A stretch of 40,142 nucleotides of DNA from Candidatus Liptonbacteria bacterium. Lineage in GTDB: Bacteria > Patescibacteriota > Minisyncoccia > UBA6257 > 2-01-FULL-56-20. The stretch's first letter is position 1. Every line of letters starts with the position of its first letter. This document shows, piece by piece, positions 9,295 to 17,951 of the stretch. Position numbers and translations under genes: made by a program. The stretch lies in NCBI GenBank assembly GCA_016204335.1, contig JACQKU010000016.1, forward strand, positions 1 through 40,142, given 5' to 3'. The notes beneath the pieces were generated by a model that did not search any database, was not told the DNA's origin, and worked only from the letters and a program-made list of their open reading frames with translations.

Positions 9295-9384
9295 TAAAAG
9301 CAAATATCGCGAATTTAAATTTCATACATTGTAAATAAACATTCGCATTATTTTGCCCACATTCGCATTATTCGCGACTACTTT

Positions 9385-9849
9385 ATGGAAAGAAAAAACC
9401 GTACAAAAAAAATTATATTGCCGGATGGTTCGCGCTTGCGGATAGGCATCGTGGTTTCGGAGTTTCACAAAGACATTACGGACGGCCTTCTCAAAGGGGC
9501 GCTGGAAGCGCTTGGCGCGTGCAAGGTAAAGAAAAATAATATTCGCATACTGCGCGTTCCGGGAAGTTTCGAGATACCGTTCGGTTGTCTTTCTCTTCTT
9601 GGACGGAAAAAATATGACGCGCTTGTCGCTCTCGGATGCATTATAGAGGGCGAGACGAGCCATTACGTCTACATTGCTTCGGCGGTTTCCCAGGGGATTA
9701 TGAATCTTTCGATTGAGCGTAATGTGCCGATAAGTTTCGGCGTGATTACAACGGACAATCTCGCGCAGGCAAAGGAACGCTCTGCAAAAAAGAGAAACAG
9801 GGGAAAAGACGCGGCGCTCGCCGCGGTGTCGATGGCGCTACAATATTAA
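9385..9849 (+). CDS. ribH: 6,7-dimethyl-8-ribityllumazine synthase
   Basis: RIGIVVSEFHKDITDGLLKGALEAL, VPGSFEIPFG, ALGCIIEGETSHYVYIASAVSQGIMNLS. Confidence 0.93.
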   Translation: MERKNRTKKIILPDGSRLRIGIVVSEFHKDITDGLLKGALEALGACKVKKNNIRILRVPGSFEIPFGCLSLLGRKKYDALVALGCIIEGETSHYVYIASAVSQGIMNLSIERNVPISFGVITTDNLAQAKERSAKKRNRGKDAALAAVSMALQY

Positions 9850-9874
9850 CATTAGCGGAGAATTAATTACTTTA

Positions 9875-10759
9875 ATGATGAACGGCAATTTCCGCCGCCA
9901 GCGCGCGCAAAAAGGGCTCATCATACTCGCGGTTCTTGCCGGAACCGGCGCTTTTTTGTATTGGTATTTTTTCCACTCGCTTTCACTTAAGGAATTATTC
10001 AGCATCCGGCATTTTTCCGAAAATTTTTCAACGGCGGAAATCAGAAGATATATTTCGGCTCCGCCTCCGCTCCGCCGCGAAGAATCTGCCGCGTCATCTC
10101 CGCTTACCCCCTCGGGCATCATAGCGAATACCAATATTCAAAGGAATCGACAGGCCGGTTTGCCTGCGTTATCGGAAAATCCCGCGCTTGACGATATAGC
10201 GGGATTGCGCCTAGATGATATGTTTCGGAAACAGTATTTCGCCCATACGGCGCCTGACGGTGGAAACGCGGAGATGGCCGCCGGAACAGTCGGCTACGAT
10301 TATATCGCTATCGGCGAGAATCTCGCGCTGGGACGTTTTGCCGGAGACAAAGGCGTGGTCGCGGGGTGGATGAACAGTCCTGGACATCGCGCGAATATTT
10401 TGAGCGCCCAGCTTACCCAAATCGGCGCCGCCGCGCGCGAAGGGATGTTTAACGGAGAATATATTTGGATTGCGGTGCAGGTTTTCGGGAGGCCGGCTTC
10501 CGAGTGTCCTCTTTTGAGCGCGGGCCTCAAAACGCAGATAGACAATTCGAAAAATCGGTTATCGCTGATGGAGACGGAGATTCAGGCAATGCGAGCCGAG
10601 TTGGGAGGCATGAAACAGAAGTACGGGCCGGCGTATAACCAGAACGCGCGAAAATATAATCAACTTATAGACCAATATAACGCCCTTCTTGCCGAAACAA
10701 AGGCGGATGTCTTTGAATACAATCAGGAAGTTACGGCATTCAACCAATGTCTCGGCTAG
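9875..10759 (+). CDS. CAP (SCP/PR1)-domain protein, membrane anchored, with C-terminal coiled coil
   Basis: N-terminal TM; LDDMFRKQYFAHTAPDGGN...AIGENLALG...GWMNSPGHRANIL. Confidence 0.85.
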   Translation: MMNGNFRRQRAQKGLIILAVLAGTGAFLYWYFFHSLSLKELFSIRHFSENFSTAEIRRYISAPPPLRREESAASSPLTPSGIIANTNIQRNRQAGLPALSENPALDDIAGLRLDDMFRKQYFAHTAPDGGNAEMAAGTVGYDYIAIGENLALGRFAGDKGVVAGWMNSPGHRANILSAQLTQIGAAAREGMFNGEYIWIAVQVFGRPASECPLLSAGLKTQIDNSKNRLSLMETEIQAMRAELGGMKQKYGPAYNQNARKYNQLIDQYNALLAETKADVFEYNQEVTAFNQCLG

Positions 10760-10958
10760 CGGCTACAGCCGGTTCTCAAAAATCGAAAATCGGAGCGCCT
10801 TGACTCTTTTCGCGATACGGCGTAGCATTTCAGAGTAAGGTTCTTATTTCTTTAATCCCTTTCCGGCGCATTGGCGTATTCGGAAAGACAGAATAAGACG
10901 GCGGTCGACTCACTTTCTTGATATTAAAATACATCGAGGAAAAATAATTTAGAGACAG

Positions 10959-11300
10959 ATGGCAAAGAAATTATACGTGGGAGGGTTGTCTTACGACACC
11001 ACCCAAGAAGGCCTGAAAGACGCGTTCTCGAAAGCGGGAACCGTTGTGTCAGCCAACGTCATCACCGACAGAATGTCGGGCCGCTCGCGCGGATTCGGTT
11101 TCGTGGAAATGTCCACGGATGAAGAGACAGACGCGGCGATTGAAATGATGAACGGCAAAGAGCTTGACGGCCGGACTCTGACTGTGAACGAAGCCAAACC
11201 GCCGGAGTCGCGTCCCCGCGACGGGGGCGGATTCCGGAATGACCGCGGTGGAAGCCGTGGCGGATTCGGCGGAGGCAACGATCGCAGAAAGAGCTGGTAA
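10959..11300 (+). CDS. RNA-binding protein with RRM domain and Gly-rich tail
   Basis: KLYVGGLSYDTTQEGLKDAF...RSRGFGFVEM...RGGFGGGN. Confidence 0.95.
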   Translation: MAKKLYVGGLSYDTTQEGLKDAFSKAGTVVSANVITDRMSGRSRGFGFVEMSTDEETDAAIEMMNGKELDGRTLTVNEAKPPESRPRDGGGFRNDRGGSRGGFGGGNDRRKSW

Positions 11301-11312
11301 AAACGGCTTACG

Positions 11313-11339
11313 AAAAATCCCCCGCACAGGGGGATTTTT
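11313..11339 (+). terminator. Rho-independent terminator
   Basis: AAAAATCCCCC GCACA GGGGGATTTTT directly after the RRM gene. Confidence 0.85.
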
Positions 11340-11437
11340 GTTTGCTTTTTATGGTGTTTTAGCCGGTTGCGAATCCGACGGTTTTTATGGTAAAATGAGT
11401 CCACTTGGCCGAAGCAAAAGGGCTATTTATTTTTGAA

Positions 11438-13579
11438 ATGGCGAAAAAAATCAAAGAAAAACCGGCGGCGCAAAATCCGGCTGAAAATGGCCAGCCTTCG
11501 TACACAGCGAAGGATATTTATGTTCTTGAAGGGCTTGAGCCTGTGCGTAAACGGCCTGGAATGTACATCGGTTCGACCGGGACCGACGGACTTCATCATC
11601 TTATTTGGGAGGTGGTGGACAACTCGATTGACGAGGCGATGGGCGGTTACGCAAAAAATATTACAATTGAACTTTTGCCGAAAAATCAGGTAAGCGTGAC
11701 CGACGACGGCCGCGGCATTCCGGTCGAGATTCATCAGCATACGAAAAAATCCGCGCTCGAAACCGTGATGACGACTTTGCACGCCGGCGGAAAATTCGGG
11801 GGAGAATCGTATAAAGTTGCGGGCGGACTCCACGGCGTCGGCGTGTCGGTGGTGAACGCGCTTTCCGAATGGCTGCGCGTGGAGGTTTGCCGGGATGGAG
11901 GGTTGTACGCGCAGGAATACGAGCGCGGGAAACCCAAGGCGAAAGTTAAAAAAGATGGGAGTTCGAAAACAACCGGAACTAAAGTTATTTTTTCCCCCGA
12001 CCCGCAGATTTTTTCAACCATAGAATTCAACGAAAAACGAATCGCGGACCATCTCCGCCAGCAGGCGTATCTGACCAAAGGCATTCGGCTAAATTTTTTC
12101 GACCGCCGGAAATCGCCGCAGTCGCTCTACGGATTTTATTTCGAGGGCGGCGTGCTGTCATTCGTGAAATTTCTTTCGCGGAACGAAAAATCGCTTCAGG
12201 ACGAGATTTTTTACGTTCAAAAGCAGGCGGACCCTTCGACTGAAGGCTCAGGGCGGGGAAAAGTGGAAGTTGAGGTCGCGTTCGCGTATGTTGATGATTT
12301 TGATACTAAGGAGATGAGTTTCGCGAATAATATCTACACTCCGGACGGCGGAATGCATCTGACGGGATTTCGTTCGGCGCTGACGCGGACATTGAACGGT
12401 TACGCGCGGAGCGAATCGTATCTTAAGGAAAAAGACGAAAATCTGACGAGCGAAGATATGCGCGAGGGGCTGGTTGCGGTTGTCTCATTGAAGCTAAGGG
12501 AGCCGCAGTTCGAGGGCCAGACAAAAGCGCGACTTGGAAATCCGGAAGCGAGAACCGCCGTTGAAGCCGTTGTCAACGAAGCGCTTAAGGAATTTTTGGA
12601 AAAACGGCCGAGTGAAGCAAGAAAAATCATCGAGAAAGTGATGCTCGCCGCGAAAGCGCGAATGGCCGCGAAAGCCGCGAAAGACACCGTGCTTCGAAAA
12701 GGCGCGCTTGAAGGCTTGACGTTACCTGGCAAGCTTGCCGACTGCTCATCGCGCCATCCCGAAGAATCAGAGCTCTTCATTGTTGAGGGTGACAGCGCAG
12801 GCGGTTCATGCAAATCGGGGCGCGACCGGCGCACTCAGGCAATCCTTCCGCTCAAAGGAAAAATTTTGAATGTCGAAAAAGCGCGGCTTGACAAGATGCT
12901 TGCGAATATCGAGATTCGCTCGCTCGTGATTGCTCTCGGCACCGCTATCGCGGAAAATTTCGATTTGGAAAAACTCCGCTATCATAAAATTATTTTGATG
13001 AGCGACGCGGACGTTGACGGCGCGCACATCAGGACGCTTTTCCTGACGCTTTTTTACCGCTACTTCCCGCAGATTATTGAGAAAGGACATCTTCTTATCG
13101 CTCAGCCGCCGCTTTATCGTATTCAGTCCGGCAAAGAAGTTCGTTACGCGTACAACGATGCCGAGAAAAACAGGATTGTTACGGAGATTCAAAGAGTCAA
13201 GGGTCAAAAATCGAGCGACAAGCGACCCGCCTCCGCTAAAGCTTCCACCGATGCCAAGGCTTTGGCGGACAGGTCGGCGGGCAAGCAAACGTCAAGCGTC
13301 GCTGGAGAAGAAAAAGCGGAAGAGTTGGAAACCGGAGAAACCGGCGAAACAAAACCCTCCGGCGTTTCAATACAACGTTACAAGGGTCTCGGCGAAATGA
13401 ATCCTGAACAGCTTTGGGAGACGACGATGAATCCCGAGAACAGGATTTTGAAACGTGTTATGGTTGAAGACGCGGAAAAAGCTGACCGTTTGTTCAATAT
13501 TTTGATGGGTGATTTGGTTGAGCCGAGAAAACAGTTTATTCAGGCATACGCGACCGGAGTGAGGAATCTTGACATTTAG
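11438..13579 (+). CDS. gyrB: DNA gyrase subunit B
   Basis: VLEGLEPVRKRPGMYIGSTG, GVGVSVVNALS, FIVEGDSAGGSCKSGRDRRTQAILPLKGKILNVEKAR, RYKGLGEMNPEQLWETTMNP. Contains an in-frame repeat insert near codon 600. Confidence 0.96.
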   Translation: MAKKIKEKPAAQNPAENGQPSYTAKDIYVLEGLEPVRKRPGMYIGSTGTDGLHHLIWEVVDNSIDEAMGGYAKNITIELLPKNQVSVTDDGRGIPVEIHQHTKKSALETVMTTLHAGGKFGGESYKVAGGLHGVGVSVVNALSEWLRVEVCRDGGLYAQEYERGKPKAKVKKDGSSKTTGTKVIFSPDPQIFSTIEFNEKRIADHLRQQAYLTKGIRLNFFDRRKSPQSLYGFYFEGGVLSFVKFLSRNEKSLQDEIFYVQKQADPSTEGSGRGKVEVEVAFAYVDDFDTKEMSFANNIYTPDGGMHLTGFRSALTRTLNGYARSESYLKEKDENLTSEDMREGLVAVVSLKLREPQFEGQTKARLGNPEARTAVEAVVNEALKEFLEKRPSEARKIIEKVMLAAKARMAAKAAKDTVLRKGALEGLTLPGKLADCSSRHPEESELFIVEGDSAGGSCKSGRDRRTQAILPLKGKILNVEKARLDKMLANIEIRSLVIALGTAIAENFDLEKLRYHKIILMSDADVDGAHIRTLFLTLFYRYFPQIIEKGHLLIAQPPLYRIQSGKEVRYAYNDAEKNRIVTEIQRVKGQKSSDKRPASAKASTDAKALADRSAGKQTSSVAGEEKAEELETGETGETKPSGVSIQRYKGLGEMNPEQLWETTMNPENRILKRVMVEDAEKADRLFNILMGDLVEPRKQFIQAYATGVRNLDI

Positions 13580-13732
13580 TCGCTACGAAATACGAATTTC
13601 TTACGAAAATACGAAAACGGCTGGATTTGAGATTTGTATATTCGCTTGCCTGCCGGCAGGCAGATACATTTTTAATGTTTTGTAGCCCGATATTGCTTTT
13701 CCTCGTGTCTTTTGCTATGGTAGTGGAACTAA

Positions 13733-13924
13733 ATGATTGACAAGATTAAGAAATTTTTCGAGGAAACACGGTTGGAATTCCGCCATGTCAATTGGCCCAG
13801 CCGGAACGAGGCGGCGCGGCTGACCATGGTTGTCGTGATTCTTTCGCTTTGTCTTGCGGCGTTTCTCGGCGCGTTCGATTATCTTTTTACGTATCTATTG
13901 AGAATTTTTGTGGTAAAAACTTAA
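13733..13924 (+). CDS. secE: Preprotein translocase subunit SecE
   Basis: Short single-TM protein FFEETRLEFRHVNWPSRNEAARLTMVVVIL directly before nusG. Confidence 0.9.
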   Translation: MIDKIKKFFEETRLEFRHVNWPSRNEAARLTMVVVILSLCLAAFLGAFDYLFTYLLRIFVVKT

Positions 13925-14476
13925 ATGAACGAACTTCAAAAAACAGATAATGCGAAGCATTGGTACGCGGTTCACACATATTCCGGATATGAAGAGGCGG
14001 TTGCGCGCTATCTCAAACAGAGGATAGAATCGCTTTCGATGGACGATAAAATTTTCGACGTCATCATTCCGAAAGAAAAAAAGATAAAAGTGAAAGACGG
14101 GAAGCGGGAATTTATCGAGGATAAATTGTATCCCGGCTATGTGCTCGTGAATATGGTTTTGACCGAGGATTCGTGGTATGTCGTCAGAAATACGCCGCGG
14201 GTCACGGGGTTCGTAGGTCCGGATAACACGACTCCTACGCCGCTTTCCGAGGAAGAAGTGAACGCGCTTCTCGGCAGAATGTCGAAAGACGAGAGTTCGT
14301 TCAAAGTTGATTTGCGGGTCGGCGACGCGGTCAAGATTATTGACGGACCGTTCAAGGATTATGAAGGGAAAATCGTGGAGGTCGACGAGGAAAAAGGAAG
14401 AATTAAGGCGCTGGTGGCGATATTCGGCCGCGACACTTCACTTGATTTGGATTCCTTGCAGGTTAAAAAAATCTAA
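13925..14476 (+). CDS. nusG: Transcription termination/antitermination protein NusG
   Basis: KHWYAVHTYSGYEEAVARYLKQRIESL, LYPGYVLVNM, VTGFVG, KOW motif. Confidence 0.95.
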   Translation: MNELQKTDNAKHWYAVHTYSGYEEAVARYLKQRIESLSMDDKIFDVIIPKEKKIKVKDGKREFIEDKLYPGYVLVNMVLTEDSWYVVRNTPRVTGFVGPDNTTPTPLSEEEVNALLGRMSKDESSFKVDLRVGDAVKIIDGPFKDYEGKIVEVDEEKGRIKALVAIFGRDTSLDLDSLQVKKI

Positions 14477-14562
14477 AAGTATCAAGTATCATGCGTCACG
14501 TATCAAGATAAAAAATTCTAAAACTTTCTTGACGCTTGATACCTGACACTTGACACAGAACA

Positions 14563-14985
14563 ATGGCCAAACCAATAAAAACAACGATAAAACTTCAAAT
14601 CGCGGCGGCGGCCGCGAATCCCGCGCCGCCCATCGGTCCCGCGCTCGGCCAGCACGGCGTGAACATCCAGGAGTTCTGCAGACAGTTCAACGAGGCGACC
14701 AAGGAAATGGCGGGCGATATTATTCCAGCCGAAATAACTATTTTCGAAGACCGTAGTTTTACGTTCAAACTGAAAACTCCCCCGACTTCGGCGCTTCTCA
14801 AAAAAGCGGCAGGCATTGAGAAGGCATCCGGCAATCCTTTGAAAATCAAAGTTGGAAAAGTGAGCAAAGCAGACGTAAAAGCTATTGCCGAACGGAAAAT
14901 GATTGACCTGAACACGGATAATCTTGATGCCGCGATAAAGATTGTGGAGGGAACGGCGCGTTCGATGGGAATAGAGGTAGGATAA
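14563..14985 (+). CDS. rplK: 50S ribosomal protein L11
   Basis: [36 protein letters not shown]. Confidence 0.96.
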   Translation: MAKPIKTTIKLQIAAAAANPAPPIGPALGQHGVNIQEFCRQFNEATKEMAGDIIPAEITIFEDRSFTFKLKTPPTSALLKKAAGIEKASGNPLKIKVGKVSKADVKAIAERKMIDLNTDNLDAAIKIVEGTARSMGIEVG

Positions 14986-15001
14986 GCGTAAAAATCTTTT
15001 C

Positions 15002-15040
15002 TCCCCGGTGGGTTTTTTTGAATCTGCGGGGTTTTTGCTT
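15002..15040 (+). terminator. Putative terminator hairpin with T runs after rplK
   Basis: ccccggtgggtttttttgaatctgcggggttttt. Confidence 0.5.
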
Positions 15041-15069
15041 GTTGAAGCTTTTGATGTAAACTTAAGGTA

Positions 15070-15681
15070 ATGCATAAAAATCCTTACCTGGGGAAATTTA
15101 TCGTGTTTGAAGGCCTGGACGGTTCCGGGGAAACAACGCAGGTTTCTCTTTTTGGAGCGTATGTAGAAAACCTCGGTTCAAAAGTTTTCATTACCAAGGA
15201 ACCGACCAAAAACAGCGAATACGGAAAAGAGATAGAGGATATTTTAAAACACAGAAAAACCGCCGAGGGCGTCGAGCTCCAGAAACTTTTTGCGAAAGAC
15301 CGGAACGAGCACCTGGAAAAAGAAATCATTCCGGCGCTCAAAGAGGGAACAAACGTCATTTCCGACCGTTATTTTTTTTCGAGCTTCGCGTTCGGTTCGA
15401 TTGATTGTGATTTGGAATGGCTCATCGAACTCAACGACGATTTTATTCTGCCCGATGCGACATTTGTTTTGATGGTTAAGCCCGAAACGGCGGTTGAGCG
15501 CATAAAAAAGCGAGGACTCGAAACCACTTTTTTTGAAGAGCTGGAGAAATTGAAAAAAGTTATCAAAAATTATGAATCCCTCCGCGGCCGTTTTGAAAAT
15601 CTCTTTTTTATCGACGGCGAACGCTCCATCGAGGAAGTGCACAAGGAGATTGTCGAAAAAGCCCGCAATTTTCTAAAATAG
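15070..15681 (+). CDS. tmk: Thymidylate kinase-like protein with Walker A Lys replaced by Glu
   Basis: FIVFEGLDGSGETTQVSLF, ISDRYFFSSFAFG. Confidence 0.75.
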   Translation: MHKNPYLGKFIVFEGLDGSGETTQVSLFGAYVENLGSKVFITKEPTKNSEYGKEIEDILKHRKTAEGVELQKLFAKDRNEHLEKEIIPALKEGTNVISDRYFFSSFAFGSIDCDLEWLIELNDDFILPDATFVLMVKPETAVERIKKRGLETTFFEELEKLKKVIKNYESLRGRFENLFFIDGERSIEEVHKEIVEKARNFLK

Positions 15682-15684
15682 GGT

Positions 15685-17223
15685 ATGGATTACTTGCCGA
15701 CCATCGGTCTTGAAATACATGCAGAGTTGAAGACCAAGACCAAGATGTTCTGTGATTCGTTAAACGATCCGGATGAGAAGCGTCCGAACGTGAACGTATG
15801 TCCGGTTTGTCTCGCGCATCCCGGGGCTATGCCGGCGATTAACAAAAAAGCGGTGGAAGCGGTTATCAAAGTCGGCCTCGCGCTCGGCGGCATAATCAAT
15901 CCGGTCAGCAAATTCGACAGAAAAAATTATTTCTATCCCGACTTGCCGAAAGGATATCAGATTTCGCAGTATGACCAGCCGTTGGTGGTCGGCGGGGAGC
16001 TTTTAGGAGTTAATTTAACAAGGATTCATCTTGAAGAGGATACGGGGACGCTGATTCATGCGACAAGCGACAAGGGGCAAGAGACAAGTTTGGTCGATTT
16101 TAACAGAGCGGGAATACCGCTAATGGAACTGGTTACCGACCCCGATATCAAAACCGCCGAACAAGCAGTCAGTTTCGGGAAAGAACTCCGGCTCATTTTA
16201 CGCTACCTCGGGGTTTCCGATGCCGATATGGAAAAAGGCCAGATGCGCCTCGAAGCCAATATTTCGCTTCGCGAAATCGCGGACATACGCGGACTTCGCG
16301 CGGACCAACGCGGAAAGTTGGGAACCAAGGTGGAGGTGAAAAACATCAATTCTTTCAAGGCGCTTAGTTCCGCAATCCAGTATGAAATCAAACGCCAGGC
16401 GGAAGTTTTGGACAGCGGCGTCAAGGTTACGCAGGAAACTCGCGGATGGGACGACGCGAAGCAGAGGACTTTTTCCCAGCGATTGAAAGAAGAGGCGCAC
16501 GATTACCGCTATTTCCCGGAACCGGATTTGCCGCCGTTCGAGCCGATAAAAGTTTTTGATATTGAGGATATGAGGCGGCATCTTCCGGAACTGCCGACGC
16601 AAAAACGCGAGCGGTTTCAAAAAGAATTCGGCCTGTCTTCCGAGCAGGCGGAGTTTCTCGTCGAAGATAAAAGACAGGCGGATTTTTTCGAGGCCGCGGC
16701 GAGCGAACTTGAAGAGGAAGAGAAGGAAGAAGTTTCGAGTATTGAGAAAAAACCGCGCGAAATTCTTTTCAACTATCTGACAAGCGACCTTGCCGGACTT
16801 ATGAATGAATCGGGAATAAAGTTTGATAAAATGTCCGCCATAGGCGGATCCCCGCCTGACGGACGGGCAGGCGCCTCGGGCGGAAAAATAAATCCGGAAC
16901 AGCTGGCTCATCTCGTTGATTTAATCGTTGACGGCAAAATAATGAGCCGACAGGCGAAAGACATATTGAAGAAAATGTTTGAAACGGGAAGCGACCCCGA
17001 AGAAATTCTCGAATCCGAGAGTTTACACACGGTTTCCGGAGAAGAGGATTTGAAAAAGATTATTTTGGAGATATTTAGGGAAAATCAAAAAGCTGTTGAC
17101 GACCTCAAAAAAGGCAAAGTCGCGAGCCTGGAATTTTTGGTGGGCAAGACAATGGCGAAACTCCGCGGCAGGGGAAATCCGGAAACCATCAGAGGTATTA
17201 TTTCGGCGGAATGTACAAAATAG
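15685..17223 (+). CDS. gatB: Asp/Glu-tRNA amidotransferase subunit B
   Basis: PTIGLEIHAELKTKTKMFC, FDRKNYFYPDLPKGYQISQYD, DFNRAGIPLMELVTDPD, C-terminal YqeY-like domain. Confidence 0.95.
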   Translation: MDYLPTIGLEIHAELKTKTKMFCDSLNDPDEKRPNVNVCPVCLAHPGAMPAINKKAVEAVIKVGLALGGIINPVSKFDRKNYFYPDLPKGYQISQYDQPLVVGGELLGVNLTRIHLEEDTGTLIHATSDKGQETSLVDFNRAGIPLMELVTDPDIKTAEQAVSFGKELRLILRYLGVSDADMEKGQMRLEANISLREIADIRGLRADQRGKLGTKVEVKNINSFKALSSAIQYEIKRQAEVLDSGVKVTQETRGWDDAKQRTFSQRLKEEAHDYRYFPEPDLPPFEPIKVFDIEDMRRHLPELPTQKRERFQKEFGLSSEQAEFLVEDKRQADFFEAAASELEEEEKEEVSSIEKKPREILFNYLTSDLAGLMNESGIKFDKMSAIGGSPPDGRAGASGGKINPEQLAHLVDLIVDGKIMSRQAKDILKKMFETGSDPEEILESESLHTVSGEEDLKKIILEIFRENQKAVDDLKKGKVASLEFLVGKTMAKLRGRGNPETIRGIISAECTK

Positions 17224-17224
17224 G

Positions 17225-17253
17225 TTGACAAGATAGATAAAATTTGTTATATA
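17225..17253 (+). promoter_or_regulatory. Putative sigma70-like promoter for the MraZ/AbrB-like gene
   Basis: TTGACA (17225-17230), 17-bp spacer, TATATA (17248-17253). Confidence 0.6.
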
Positions 17254-17383
17254 TCTTTAAGCTGTACTTGAAATCCAGCGCGACCAGGTCGCGCGACTAT
17301 ATAATCAAGAATCGAATAGTTAGAGAACGAAGCTCACTCAAGTTAAGGTGTCTCCGCAGAGAGCGGAGGGAAAGGATTCAGAA

Positions 17384-17713
17384 ATGAGAGTCCGTGGACA
17401 ACGTGACATTACTGTCGACAAGAAAGGGCGCTTGGTTCTTCCACGCGAGCTTAAGGAAGAACTTAGTGCTCATGTCGTGCTGTCGTTGGCGGAAGACAGC
17501 TGTATCCGGATTGATGTATTGCCATTTACCCACGAGGCCGACCTATCGGCTGTTCTGGTTTCTGTTGAGAAGGACTATTACTCGGGCCCGAGGGTTTGTA
17601 TCCCAAAGGTCCTACGCCAAAAGTCGGTTTCGTTTTTCTACGGGCGAACAGTCACTCTTGTCGGGAAGGGTGACTACCTTGAAGTTTGGCCTCGACCGAA
17701 CTCGTCCAAGTGA
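17384..17713 (+). CDS. MraZ/AbrB-like DNA-binding protein (two SpoVT-AbrB-like halves)
   Basis: GQRDITVDKKGRLVLPRELKEEL and RVCIPKVLRQKSVSFFYGRTVTLVGKGDYLEVW. Confidence 0.55.
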   Translation: MRVRGQRDITVDKKGRLVLPRELKEELSAHVVLSLAEDSCIRIDVLPFTHEADLSAVLVSVEKDYYSGPRVCIPKVLRQKSVSFFYGRTVTLVGKGDYLEVWPRPNSSK

Positions 17714-17900
17714 TTTTCGGCTAAGCATCACGAGGCGTCCCAGCGCAATGCTACGGGCGCCTCAGCTGTTTTTTGGCGAGAAATTTTTTGACCAGCGCAA
17801 GCGTTTCTTTTTCATTTTTTACCTCCACGCCAATTTTTAAAATAGATATCCTTTACAGTTTTACAACTGCGATACTTAATGGAATTTGAACTTCACTTAT

Positions 17901-17928
17901 ACAGTGTTATGACGCGTCATAACACTGT
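17901..17928. terminator. Perfect 28-bp palindrome between convergent genes (bidirectional terminator or protein site)
   Basis: ACAGTGTTATGACGCGTCATAACACTGT is its own reverse complement; the 18-bp core recurs at 20602-20619. Confidence 0.6.
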
Positions 17929-17951
17929 ACCTTGCGCATAGGATTAGGCCG

